Shown here in pieces: positions 34,650-45,300 of a stretch of 64,000 nt of DNA. Each line of letters starts with the position of its first letter. Positions within the stretch are counted from its first letter, which is position 1. Source of the stretch: Epiperipatus broadwayi (Eukaryota > Onychophora > Udeonychophora > Euonychophora > Peripatidae); assembly GCA_028023455.1 (NCBI GenBank), contig JAQFVV010012435.1, forward strand, positions 744,001 to 808,000. The letters are read 5' to 3'. The position numbers were made by a program, and so were the translations under genes. The notes under the pieces are model-generated. The model had not been told where the DNA came from. It saw only the letters and a program-made list of their open reading frames with translations, and did not search any database.

Positions 34650-36530
34650 AAATTGCAACAAAGATAGCTGGTAGAAAAAAGCAGCAATTGACTAATAAAA
34701 TTTCTACTGAGACTAGAGAATTTATGAAGGAAAGAAGGAATATGAAGATATACAAAAGTGATGTATTAAAAGAATTGAATATCTCGAATTTTGTAAAATG
34801 GTACAGAAAAGAGTTGAAAATGATACAAGAAAGTATAACTGTGAAATAGCAAGGAAAGCTGTAGAAGAAAATAAAAGTCTCAAGAATGTTAAACAACATT
34901 TTGGTATTGGTAGGAAATTTATATCTGCAATAAGAAAAAAAGATGGAATTATTACTAAAAAGAGAGATGACATCATGAAATTGGTAGAAGATTTTTATCA
35001 AGAATTATATAGTAATAAAGAACAAGTACCTCCTGTATCTATTACATCTTCCAAATAGCCCAGAATTTTAAATGAAGAAGTGAGACATGCAATTGAATGT
35101 ATGAAGAAAGGAAAGGCTCCAGGAAATGATGGAATTATAATTGATATATTAAAAGAAGCAGGTGAAGAAATAGAAACAATTTTAGCAAAGTTATATACCG
35201 GAAGATTGGCAGAATGCAGTAATAATATTAATATTTAAAAATGGTGATAAAGAAGATATTAGAAATTACAGACCTATCAGCCTTTTATCAGTTTTATATA
35301 AAATTTTTACCAAGATAATTACAACTCGTCTACAGAGAACTTTGGATTTCCACCAACCAAGAGAACAAGCTGGATTTAAAAGTGGTTTTAGTACAATAGA
35401 TCATATCCAGGTATTGCGAGAAGTCATAGAAAGGACAAATGAATATAAGTTGTCATTATGTTTTGGATTTGTAGATTATGAAAAAGCATTTGATTCTATA
35501 TACATTTCTTCAGTGATTAAAGCATTGGATCATCAAGGTATAGATCCAGGTTATTGTCATATTTTAAAGAATATTTATAAAAATGCAACAGCAACAACAA
35601 TTAGATTACATAATGATACTGGAAAAATCAACATTGAGAAAGGTGTAAGACAAGGTGACTCCATATCACCAAACTTTTTACAGCAGTGCTGCAAGAAGTA
35701 TTTTGTGGATTAAAATGGGAAACTAAAGGAATGAAAGTAAATGGAGAGTATTTAAGTCATTTAGATTTTGCAGATGATGTAGTTGTTTTTGCAAATAATG
35801 CTTCAGAACTGCAGGAAATGTTGCAGGAGTTAGCAGATGAAAGTAGAAAAGTAGGACTAAAGATAAATGTTAAAAAGACTAAAGTAATGTTTAATCGATT
35901 TGCTCAAAATATGAAAATAAAGATTGATTATGAAGAATTAGAAGAAGTTAACAGTTACAAATACCTTGGTCAGATTATTAATACAGATGGAAACATAATG
36001 GAGGAAATTAATCATAGAATTAAACTTTGTTGGAGTGCTTTTGGTAGAAATAACTTGATACTAAAAGGAAATATGCCTATGTGTTTGAAAAGGATGGTTT
36101 TTAACAAATGTGTTTTACCAGTTCTTACTTATGGATCTGAGACTTGGACACTTAATAGAAGAGCAATACAGAGACTTCAGGCCACTCAAATGAGTATGGA
36201 GAGATGTATGTTGGGAGTAACAAGAAGAGATCGAAAATGCAATGTATGGGTAAGACAACAAACAGGTGTTACTGACCTTATTGAAAAAATAAAAGATTGA
36301 AATGGAGTTGGGCTGGACATATTGCTAGAAGAAATGATAATAGATGGACAATTGAAATTTTAAACCGGATTCCAAGAGATTGTAAAAGACCCAGAAAGAG
36401 ACCACATGTGAGATGGATGGATGAAATAAGAAAATGTGCAGGGGTGTTGTGGAAAAGAGAAGCTAAAGATCGGAGAAGATGGATTAAACTTGGAGAGACC
36501 TTCATCCTGCAGTGGGTTGATAATGGTTGA
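34650..36530 (+). pseudogene. RTE reverse transcriptase and C-terminal region, frameshifted
   Basis: The downstream half of the same polyprotein is scattered over three frames: 34798-35058, then 35342-35713, then 35686-36300, then 36297-36530. Landmarks in order are GKAPGNDGI (35110-35136), a TAG stop at 35056-35058, and a deletion near 35195-35215. After these come NYRPISLLSVLYKIF, QAGFKSGFSTIDHI, FVDYEKAFD (motif A aspartate, about 35468-35494), GVRQGDSISP, a frameshift at about 35672, FADD (catalytic pair, 35767-35778), LTYGSETWTL and the RRDR region. A last frameshift at about 36297 leads into the WAGHIARRNDNRW and RPRKRPHVRWMDEI C-terminal segment. Catalytic residues survive, but the enzyme cannot be made from this copy. 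Divergence from intact RTE proteins looks modest, so it is not ancient. Confidence 0.9.
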
Positions 36531-36538
36531 TGATGATG

Positions 36539-36549
36539 AATTGGCTATT
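36539..36549. repeat. Right target-site duplication of the RTE element
   Basis: Exact match to 33263-33273. It follows the TGATGATGATG terminus directly. Confidence 0.92.
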
Positions 36550-37200
36550 TATGTACACTGAATAACTAATAAAAATTATTAATATCTTTCCATCAAGTGG
36601 TTTGATAAAAGTTGTGAGAGCAATAAGTTTGACACTTTTATCATTTAAACTATAGAAATTGGCTATTTATGTACACTGAACAATGATAAAGATATGCATA
36701 AAAGATTGTTATCTGGACCACCTAAGTAGTGCAGATTCAGCATGGAATGTGAATTTTGGGGGTCATGGATCTTTTTCATATGTCTTTGGTCATATATTTT
36801 ATGATTAGATGCCTCTACATGTTCTTAAAAGCAGATAGAAATAAGTCTCTACTAAGCATGAGAGTAATGTATCACTAAGTAGATAATCTCTAGTCTAATG
36901 ATTAACTAATAAAATTATTAATATATTTCCATCAAGTGGTTTGTGTCTTAGTAGTGAGGGCAGTGAGTTTAATACATCAATTAAACTGTGGTAATTGACT
37001 ATATAAACTGAACAATGATAAAGATATATGTAAGAGATTGTGATCTGGGCCAACTGGGTAGTGCTGGTTCAGCTTGAAATGTGCATCTTGGGGATCATAC
37101 ATCTTTTTTACATGTGGGGTCATATTTCTATGATTACACATCTCCAAAAGGTGTTAAAAGTGGATAGAAAGCAGTCCATACCTTGCATGAGAGTGATGAA

Positions 37201-37675
37201 GTGAAAATTATACTACAGACATATATAATAAATACATTAGAAGACTGAAGAGACTAGGTTTAGTCAAAAATGCTTCACAAGTCTTTTTGGCTTGTTCATT
37301 AATGTCTTTATTCATTTGTTTTAGAGATCAGTAATTGTTTTAGTGGTCAGTAAATCCAAATATTTATAAGTTTTTTATATCTTATTTTTATAACAGTCAA
37401 TGAGAAGTAGAAAAATATTAAATAAATACAACAAAATATATTTTAAAAAGTCAGTCTAATGCACACATTTACACTTCTATTATTATTTGCTGTTTTGCAT
37501 AATTTGGTGCAATTAGAGTTTAGAAAAGAGGTCAAGCACCATAGATTGGTGTTCTAGCTATGTAACTTCCAGTGCTCAAATTTCATATGAATTCCTGAAT
37601 AAAAAACCATTTAATTATAATTATTACTTCAAAGTTGTAAATATTAATTCTTATTAAGTGCAATGTCAGCACGTA
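37201..37675. other. AT-rich DNA, nothing recognised
   Basis: This follows the end of the tandem array. No feature is supported. Confidence 0.45.
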
Positions 37676-37925
37676 ATACTTATATAAGGCTATAACTTTA
37701 GTACATGTGCCTTGTGTGCTTAAATTTACTACAAGAGAGACTTCTACAAATCTTAACACAAGATTCAACTTTATAAAGATAAGAGTGGTCAACTCTTATC
37801 TTAGGTTGAAGATAAGAGTTGGCCCCTCTTGTCTTTATAAAGTCAATTCTTGCATCTTTTCTCTCTTGTAGTAAAATTTAAACACACAAGGTGCATGTAT
37901 TAAAGTTATAGCCTTATATAAGTAT
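37676..37925. repeat. Orphan palindrome, about 115-bp arms
   Basis: ACTTATATAAGGCTATAACT and TTAGTACATGTGCCTTGTGT on the left face ACACAAGGTGCATGTATTAA and AGTTATAGCCTTATATAAGT on the right. A short inner hairpin (CTCTTATCTTAGG-TTGAAGATAAGAG) forms the turn at about 37791-37816. No other copy is seen in the window. Confidence 0.88.
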
Positions 37926-38616
37926 AATTATTACTATGATTTGGTAAGATTTAATCGCAAAAATATATGTATAATTATGATGAAATTAATCAGGAGCAAA
38001 AAAAAATACAACTTATGAACCTTGATTCCATCTATTTTAACATCTCTAAATGTAATTGTAAAACAAAAAAACAACAAGAGAGAACAAAGTAAATTGTATT
38101 GTGAAGACCTACACTTATATGTAGTGTTCCAGGGAGTTTCAGGGGATGATGATAGAGACATATCCAGCTATAATTGTATTGCACTTAATAAGTTTACTGT
38201 GTTTAAAAATTTTGAGGATTATTAAAATAGAGAAAGAAAATAAAAGGGGTGAAGAGCTGTAGGAAATAATGCAAGCAAATATTTCTCAAATGAACTGTGA
38301 AAAAGAACTTAGAAACTTTGGATATGGACAATGTCTACCCAGATAATAATTTCTGTAACCAAATAAAGCATTAAGATATTAATAAAGAGGTAACATCTTC
38401 ACAATTAGATGTTATGCAGATGTTTAGCACCTTATTAAAAGTGATGGAAGATCACCATTTATTTAAATAGAAATACCCATTTCTATAAGTTTGAACCCAT
38501 GAGATGTAGAGTAGTAGAAATCATATAACATTAAAATATTTCCACATGCAAAATATTTAGATGTTGATTAACAGTAATATATACAAAAAAGATAATCTAA
38601 TAGTTTATAACTTGAG
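37926..38616. other. AT-rich DNA, nothing recognised
   Basis: The overlapping frames near 37934-38225 lie on opposite strands and show no domain. Confidence 0.45.
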
Positions 38617-38625
38617 AATTTATAG

Positions 38626-38764
38626 AAAACAAGGCAAAACTCTCCATACAGTAGTGCCACCCTGTGCTTTCTGTTTGTCACAGGGTGGCACTACTGTATG
38701 GAGAGTTTTGCCTTGTTTTCAACAATTATGTGCTAGTATAAGAGATGGTGATCGTGTGATGTTT
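38626..38764 (-). mobile_element. Foldback family A, copy A8, minimal hairpin form
   Basis: Flanks AATTTATAG (38617-38625) and AATTCATAG (38765-38773) match at eight of nine positions. On the minus strand it has the family start (AAACATCACACGATCACCAT), then GGCAAAACTCTCCATACAGT and AGTGCCACCCTGTG, a loop of about 14 bases, and the exact complement back to the 3' end. The conserved middle is absent. It is therefore the hairpin arms alone, and still appears to have been inserted as a unit. Confidence 0.85.
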
Positions 38765-38773
38765 AATTCATAG

Positions 38774-39140
38774 GAAGTTCAAGTACCAGAAACAACAGAG
38801 TAGGAACCATTGATAAATTAATAAATAATAGTTGATTTTGAAAATGTCCAACAGAGTAGGGTGAAGTGTTAACTGCTAATATGAATAATTTTCCATTCAA
38901 AACAAAAAAAAATCCAGTGATTTGTCTTTATGGTTTATCAGATAAAAACATAACAGAAGGTTTTCAGTAGAAGATGGATTTACAGATTTGATATTCAGAT
39001 AGATTACCTATCTTAATTTATATTTTAAAAAGCAAAAGTGGTTGGAAATCGAGAGTTGGAGTCATAATTTTATAAATTAAATTTAGCCTTTTTTACTAAA
39101 ATTAGATATCTATATATTATAGGCATTCACATGCTTAGGT
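38774..39140. other. AT-rich DNA, nothing recognised
   Basis: No feature is supported. Confidence 0.45.
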
Positions 39141-39152
39141 AAAGATGTGTGT

Positions 39153-39434
39153 CAATAAACACCACATGACCACCACTTCTTATGCTTGTGTATAACTGTT
39201 TTAAAACAGGCAAAAGTCACTATACATATTGCCACACACAGCAAGCTAGAGTAATCAATGGATGCCAGAAGGCTTGTGCATAAAATCCCCATCTAGTACC
39301 TACTCATCCAATATCCCCAGACTAGTTTCTGGTTTGTGGCCTTCGTCAGTGAGGAGCCTTGGATCTGAGAGCACTGCATCTAGATCTAACTTGCTGTGTG
39401 TGGCAATATGTATAGTGAGTTTTGCCTGTTTTAA
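39153..39434 (+). mobile_element. Foldback family A, copy A9 (subfamily II), with TSD
   Basis: Flanks AAAGATGTGTGT (39141-39152) and AAAGGTGTGTGT (39435-39446) match at eleven of twelve positions. It starts CAATAAACACCACATGACCA and ends GTGAGTTTTGCCTGTTTTA. Its outer arms read CACTATACATATTGCCACAC, whereas other copies have CTCCATACAGTAGTGCCACC. This marks a second subfamily, shared with A11. The 3' arm is short here. Confidence 0.88.
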
Positions 39435-39446
39435 AAAGGTGTGTGT

Positions 39447-39758
39447 TCAAAAATAAAAAATAGAGTTGTTTTTTATTTAGTTTGTTCTAAAAAAACTAAA
39501 TCTTATTTATATCAGCTAAATAAACTTATTTAAAAGTTATGCTATATAAAAAGGATTATTTTAAGCAAAGTTGAATTAAAACAATTTTGATATAAAATAG
39601 TTTATCATGATAGTAAGGTTATATTCCTTTGTTTTATGTTTCCCAAATGTTTGAGAATTTCAATTGAATATATTTTGAGGGATTAAGATGACAACTAATT
39701 ATCAATTTTCTTCTTATTCCTTCATTCCTTATGTATTGATTTCTATATTCACATATCT
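39447..39758. other. AT-rich DNA, nothing recognised
   Basis: No feature is supported. Confidence 0.45.
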
Positions 39759-39919
39759 TACCATTTCCAACCTTCTTGTACACTTAACAATACTATTTTT
39801 ACACCAAAACTTTACTCTTACAGTTTTAGCTGTCCTGCAGGCATTATCAAAACTGTAAGAGTGAAGTTTTAGTGTAAAAAAATAAGATTGTTAGGTGTAT
39901 AAAAAGGTTGGAAATGGTA
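39759..39919. repeat. Orphan hairpin, about 70-bp arms
   Basis: TACCATTTCCAACCTTCTTG on the left faces AAGGTTGGAAATGGTA on the right. Inner arms are ACACCAAAACTTTACTCTTA with CAGTTTT, opposite AAAACTGTAAGAGTGAAGTT. The loop is about 20 bases and contains CTGTCCTGCAGG. Confidence 0.85.
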
Positions 39920-42172
39920 TAACTACTTATCATGTAAGTAAATGTTTTATATCTATGGAATTTATAAAGTGGATGATTGAAAAATAATTGTTGGCTTATT
40001 TAATTATATATAAAAAATATGTTTTGCAAAATTGGTAATTATATAAATGGACAAACTCAGAACATATTTGCCTCTGACCATTGCTTGCTATCTCTGTTCA
40101 CCTAATCTTTATAAATAGTTAAAGTAATCATGGTATGTTGCTAATAGTCATTAAATAACTTCATTCCAGGCATGGATTTCTTAACATAGACATCTAAATC
40201 CATGTGCTGAATTAACTTCATTCCCACGCCAAACAGATTTATATATATGACACTGCAGTTACACAGATGTATTTTTCAGCAGTGTAAGTTAACCAATTTT
40301 AAGATAAACTCTCCTAGGAAATGTGAAAATCCAACTGTGACTTTAAAAATCTGGAAGAGCATCAACAGTATCTTTCATAAGAGCTCTTCTATATCTGTCC
40401 AAGGTTAAAATGTATACGTGAAAGTTTAGTTTTATACTTCATATTTAAAATAATTTCTTTTCGGAATTATTGTAATAATTTTACTTGTTATGAATAGTAG
40501 TAATTTAGTAAACTTAAAAAAACTCTAGTTACCACAAGCCAATAATACTTATCTATATCAGATAATTTATTGCTTTATTTAATGCCTTTTATATATTTAT
40601 TTTATCACATTTCTTTTTCAATGTTAACTTCTGCAATTTATTTAGATTTTATAATATTTGCTTTGGTTTTAGTATAAAATTTGACATATATATATATATG
40701 AAAAGAAAGGGAGTTAAGTTACACTTAAAATAATGTTAAAATCGAAGTCAATTTTAGTTCAATTAATATTTCTCAAGAGTTTTAAATAACACATATAGTT
40801 TAAATAATCAAGATTTAGTTTAAGTAAATGTTAAATGAATCTTTCTCTGAAATAATTAATTTGTTTTAAAAGAATATAAAAAGTTTGGTTTTAATTAATT
40901 GAGATTTAGTTTTTACAAAAGTTATCTCTCTGAAGCTATTCAAAAATCATTTAAATGGCATATTTAAATATTAATGAAAGTAACATGAACATATGGGCAT
41001 AAGTAGTTTAATAAGTTGTTTTTATTATGCTTAGAATGTTTAAGCAAGTTGCCATTTTTTAATTTTACATACATGATTGAAATTGGAGATTAATATATTA
41101 TTGTGCATATATGAATACACAATCTTATGTTTCAACTGACCTGCAGTCTTCTTCAGAGTTGATATAATGAACAAAATAAAATACATAACTATATAAATAA
41201 TATGATGAAAAACATAAACAGTAAAATTAATAAAACTTAAGGTTATGCAAGCATATATGTACAATAAAAGGTTTTTTTACTAAAACATGTTCAAAGTGGA
41301 GTGAAATAAATTGCATTTATATAAGATATTACAGCAAAATAAAGGAAGTGATGACTTTGGTAATATATATGTGTGTGTGTTTGTATTTTATATAGTCATT
41401 CTGCAGATATTATATCCATTGCAGTTGAATTCTATATATGCTTTTTCATCCCATGATATATATAAAATTTCCCATTTGAGTTTGATTTCTATGTAATCAC
41501 TCATCAATAACTTTGATTTTCTTCAGGTTTAGAAGCATTTCTCCCTAGGAATTTGTTTTTAATTCATACTCCAGGTTGTTAGAGAACATTTATGTGGCAT
41601 AGAAATGAATGCATATTATGTAAGACCGGTTTTGTAATTGCCTTCACATTAGGAAAATTTAAATTTAATATAATCTGTATTATTATTGCCACATATCCTA
41701 TATGGATTGCTTAATAATGTATATATTTCTAATGTATCAATGGTGAAGAGATTGGTCTGACTTTTGGGCTAATGGATAGTTGTGGTGGGATTGCAAATGT
41801 TATATAACTCGTTGAAAGCTTTAGTTACTTTTTGTTCAATTATGTATAATCTGAGTTATTTACTTAGTATTTACATATTGCTTATTGTCATTATTAATAT
41901 TAAAAAGGGTTACATGATATCAACAAATGAAATGTATGCCAACATGTAATGGTAATTTATGTATTATAATTGAGTTGTCAATAAATTTATTTATTTCTGT
42001 CAATAGATTAATCTTTCACATGTGTTCATTGTTGACTGCTTTTGTCAATTTATGCTTCTAAAGAATCTCTCTTCTCTGTGACCTAGAGGCATTTTAAGGT
42101 ATCTATTGCTAATGACATGTAATTGTTTAGGTACTCATGAGAAAACTCTTATGTAAAGTCACTTGGTATACA
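39920..42172. other. AT-rich DNA, nothing firm
   Basis: Diverged short repeats with AGTTTTAATTAATTGAGATT and similar words lie at 40740-40930. A (TA)n run is at 40687-40700. No gene is supported, including the Ile/Tyr-rich frames at 41040-41496. Confidence 0.45.
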
Positions 42173-42585
42173 TTCTAGACCAGGGGTCTCCAACCTTTTT
42201 GCACTTAAGAGCATATTCTATAATACCGGCCAGGTGGCGGGCACCATTTATTTTTTTCAACCAGATGGCGGGCATCATTTATTTTTTCAATGAACATATA
42301 TAGTTGGATATTGTTAATAATACACATAATGTACAAAAAAATGTTTATTTCAAAAATAAAATTTTAACATATAATTAACGTTTATATTTACGCTATAAAA
42401 GTATAGTATGCCATACAATTTGATTACAATATAATACAATAATTTATAAGAAATTTAAAAAAATTAAATTTATTTGTATCAGATAAATAATTTTTTATCG
42501 TGTTTGGATAACGGCGGGCACACGTAAAGTGGTCTGTGGGCACCATGGTGCCCACAGGCATAGGGTTGGGGACCCTGTTCTAGAC
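42173..42585. mobile_element. hAT-type miniature element (397 bp) with perfect 8-bp TSD
   Basis: The element (42181-42577) has ends CAGGGGTCTCCAACC and GGTTGGGGACCCTG, inverted repeats of about 13 bases. It is bounded by TTCTAGAC on both sides (42173-42180 and 42578-42585), an exact 8-bp duplication diagnostic of hAT-superfamily transposition. Inside, CCAGGTGGCGGGCACCATTT and CCAGATGGCGGGCATCATTT form a short tandem pair at the left, and GGTGCCCACAGGC lies near the right end. There is no transposase. The end motif closely resembles Charlie-like hAT elements known from vertebrates and other animals. Confidence 0.92.
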
Positions 42586-43189
42586 TATAAGCCTAGTAGC
42601 ATCCTCTGGTGTTGATTATTAACAGTGCCTACAATGGAAGGCTGCCCATTTCAATATATACATATATATTCAAACAGACATTTATAATTAAAACACTTTT
42701 TATTAAATAATTTTATTATAACCTAGTACCAAGTGTTTCAAAATAAATGTTATTAGTAATAGTGAAGGAAGAGAAATTTCCCTCAACTTGTCATTAGAAA
42801 TACTATCTGAAGAATAATAAAATGCTTTAATTTTATTTCAATATTAAGTTCAGGCAAATAATTAATAAAATATCCCAGGATTCTAGATGACACATAATTT
42901 GTGAATAAAGCAAGATGACTAATTTCATCCACTAAAATAAATAAAAAATGATTAGCTTAGGTATGTAAATTAAAAATATTATTAATTGGATGTACATTAT
43001 AAAATGAAGAAAAAGAAAGAAAACAAGAATCAAAGTAGCTTTAATTGCCCAAATCTTTTTAGAAATGGTTTGTAATAATTGCTTCATTACTGAAATCATC
43101 TTGTTTTCTAAAAGAATTCAAGTTGTGTTAACTTAATATATTATGTGATGTGGAGCACTATGACTTCTTCTTTCTCAGAGTCAGGAATC
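42586..43189. other. AT-rich DNA, nothing recognised
   Basis: No feature is supported. Confidence 0.45.
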
Positions 43190-43800
43190 TCTCAAACATT
43201 ATGCCCAGAGAAATCTGTTAGCTACCTTATCTTCTCTTTACATTGCCCACCCTAATTTTTTCCATATTCTTCTCTATACTGATCCATCCCATTTCCACAA
43301 CATTATCTTTGTCTACTCTATTGCTTTTATATATAAATCCCCCTTATTTTTTTTCCAAAAAATCAAAAACCCATTTTCTATATAATTACTTTATTTATAT
43401 TTATTCTTCTATAACTTCATTATTTGTACCCTTTCTGCTTGTAATCATTTACATTCAATTAACACATGCTTAATATTTTTCATGCCTTCCTTACATATCT
43501 TTCAGACTAAATCACTCACATTCTGTCGTTTATGTGTGTGTGTATTTCTTTGTTGCTAATGATTCTGTTCGAACCTTAAACATTAAACTACTTTCCTTGC
43601 TATTATCACAAATTAATTCACACCCAATATTCTGTTTACTTCTATATATATTTAAACTCATTTTATTCTTTGTATTAGTTCTCCACCTCTCAAACTCCCT
43701 ATTTTTTATTAATGTACCTATTCTTCTTTCCCTTTCTTTGCCACTATAACACTCTACAATTCTCCTAACTCAATCATCCCACCTTTTGTATAAGTATATT
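43190..43800 (-). other. Pyrimidine-rich strand, possible 3' part of a LINE remnant
   Basis: The plus strand is strikingly C/T-rich (CCCATTTCCACAACATTATC, TTCTTTCCCTTTCTTTGCC and similar). It lies directly downstream, on the minus strand, of the reverse transcriptase remnant below. It may be that element's 3' untranslated region, but I see no defined 3' end. The plus-strand frames at 43243-43980 are composition artefacts. Confidence 0.35.
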
Positions 43801-44135
43801 ATCATAAAGTCTTTATCCAAATCTTTTTGCATGCCATGCTACCTTTCTCACCCATCTTGTTGCCTGTTCTTTAGTTATAACCCAATTAAATACTATTTTG
43901 GCTATTCTCTTATTGTCCATAAATTGCAATCTATTAAACATTTTTATTTGACTTTTTGCATCTCTCATATAAAAACTTGAACATTCCATTTCTCCTTGAA
44001 TTACCTCCTTTGCCAGCCACACATCTGCATCTAATGGATGTCTTCCTACTTCTCTTTAAGAAATGTGAAATCCCTTTACTGGCACATGATGCATCATTAC
44101 CATAAGTTAACCCTGCTACTGCCACTCCCATACAA
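43801..44135 (-). pseudogene. C-terminal remnant of a second non-LTR reverse transcriptase
   Basis: On the minus strand two overlapping frames join into one readable segment. An LTYG-type motif comes first (GLTYGNDASCASKG, about 44105-44065), then after a frameshift near 44060 a GRHPLDADVWLAKEVIQGEM stretch. The frame 44022-43813 follows with SSFYMRDAKSQIKMFNRLQF, MDNKRIAKIVFNWVI and TRWVRKVAWHAKRFG. The order (LTYG, then GE-x-SF-x-RxAK, then RL-x-MDxxRxAKxVF, then a W-R segment) matches the region after the RT catalytic domain in LINE proteins of many invertebrates. It is unlike either the RTE or the L1/Tx1 element elsewhere in this window, so it is a third family. The identification is from motif memory and is moderately sure. 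Confidence 0.55.
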
Positions 44136-44565
44136 TTCCTGCTATATTATATTTATTATATGAAAACACTATCTCAGCAATTGTCACCAGCACCACCTAC
44201 AGCATACTTTTAAAAGTACTTAAAACAGTAATACATATTTGAATGTTTAATGTAATAAACATGTTGATGCTTTAGGGCAGTGGTAATTTAGGGTTTCTGG
44301 ATCATAGCTCAACTCTGTGACTTCTGGTTTTTGAATGTCCCATGCCTTCCCAAGCAATCAACCATTTGTTATTTTTTAATGAAATAAATTAATTATGAGT
44401 TATTAGACACTATTAAAAAATGGAGATATGATATACTGTCAATATATTTTACTCCAATTGAAAACAAATTTTAATATATCCAACATAAATATTTATTCAT
44501 TAACTGTTACTACCTGCTGCAATTCCAGAAGAAAAATGAAACAAAAATATATAAGTTAAATAAAC
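44136..44565. other. AT-rich DNA with S2-like fragment at 44268-44375
   Basis: GCTCAACTCTGTGACTTCTG and CCTTCCCAAGCAATCAACCA match units of the 49-kb array. Nothing else is seen. Confidence 0.45.
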
Positions 44566-44570
44566 AAAGA

Positions 44571-45300
44571 GCTTTGCTAAATGCTCAACAAGCTTTGTGA
44601 TAAATGCTTAACCAGAAAAAGCATTTAAAATATCTCTATCAGAAACCACATCCAAACCCCAGACCAATGGTTTCATGCTTTGGCTCTCCTCAGAGAAGTG
44701 CTAGGATAGTTTCAGACCTAGATCTAAAAATGCCAACCCAAATCCAGCAATTATCTAAGAGTTAACCATTGAGTAAAAAATTTGAAAATTTCAGACACTT
44801 AAATGTCTTCAAACCCAGCTATCTAACTCAAATAGCTATATGGGCCTGGGAAATCTTCAGCCAAACCATATATTAGTAGTTTTAGCAATATAATATCACT
44901 TAAGACTTAAATCAAAAACTATAAATAGTCAATAAAAATAGAGTCATATATTACAGGATCCCATTTCTTTTTAAGCGTGTAAAATATAAACAAATTGCTT
45001 TGCTAATTGCTCAACAAGCTTTGTGATAAATGCTTAACCAGAAAAAGCATTTAAAATATCTCTATCAGAAACCACACCCAAAACCCTGACCAATGATTTC
45101 GTGCTTTGGCACTCCTCAGAGAGGTGCTAGGTAGTTTCAGACACTAGATCTAAAAATACCAACCCAAAGCCAGCATTTGTCTAAGAGTTAACCATTGAGT
45201 AGAAAATCTAAAATTTTCAGACACTTAAATCTCTTCAAACCCAGCTATCTAACTCAAATAGCTATATTTTACAATCTTAAAAAAATTGGGTCATGTGATA
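44571..45300 (+). repeat. Repeat family E, two tandem units (E2, E3)
   Basis: Two units, starting at 44571 and 44998 (offset 427), are nearly identical for their first 80 bases. They share GCTCAACAAGCTTTGTGATA, GCTTAACCAGAAAAAGCATT and TAAAATATCTCTATCAGAAA, and stay similar to the end: TTTTAGATCTAG-like, CACTTAAAT, CTTCAAACCCAGCTATCTAA. A reverse-complement copy is E1 at 13.1 kb. No coding capacity. The high similarity of the unit starts suggests recent duplication. Confidence 0.8.

Larger units (their letters stand above)
33274..36538 (+). mobile_element. RTE-clade non-LTR retrotransposon, near full length, defective
   Basis: A 3.27-kb insertion flanked by an exact 11-bp duplication. Order: a 5' untranslated leader of about 325 bases, an endonuclease domain, a reverse transcriptase domain, a C-terminal region, and a short 3' end terminating in TGATGATGATG. 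RTE-clade elements typically lack poly-A and end in a short tandem repeat like this one. The 5' end appears complete: the leader contains the GGGCTGCTCACCAACATGC and CCAGCGTGGTGAG words before the reading frame. At least three frameshifts, one stop and a small deletion break the polyprotein. The older copy at 4.6-8.0 kb belongs to the same family. Confidence 0.92.
32866..37200. repeat. Tandem array of about 320-340-bp units (family D), split by an RTE element
   Basis: Unit landmarks are CATCAAGTGGTTTG-like, AGTTTGACACTTTATCA-like, TAAACTATAGTAATTGGCTA, TGCTGGTTCAGCATGAAATG, GTGCATTTTGGGGATC-like and GCATGAGAGTAATGTATCAC. Unit starts lie at about 32878, 33198, 36590 and 36930 (spacing 320 and 339 where uninterrupted). 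The RTE insertion is in the second unit. The words GGACCAACT and GGTTTAGCATGAAAT in family C are related to this unit, so families C and D probably share an origin. A further partial unit lies at 52.68-52.80 kb. Confidence 0.8.

Noticed and set aside
43243-43980. Plus-strand frames rich in Leu, Ser, Phe and Tyr (76, 71 and 64 codons)
   Set aside because: They result from the pyrimidine-rich strand; the minus strand carries the RT-like remnant next to it.
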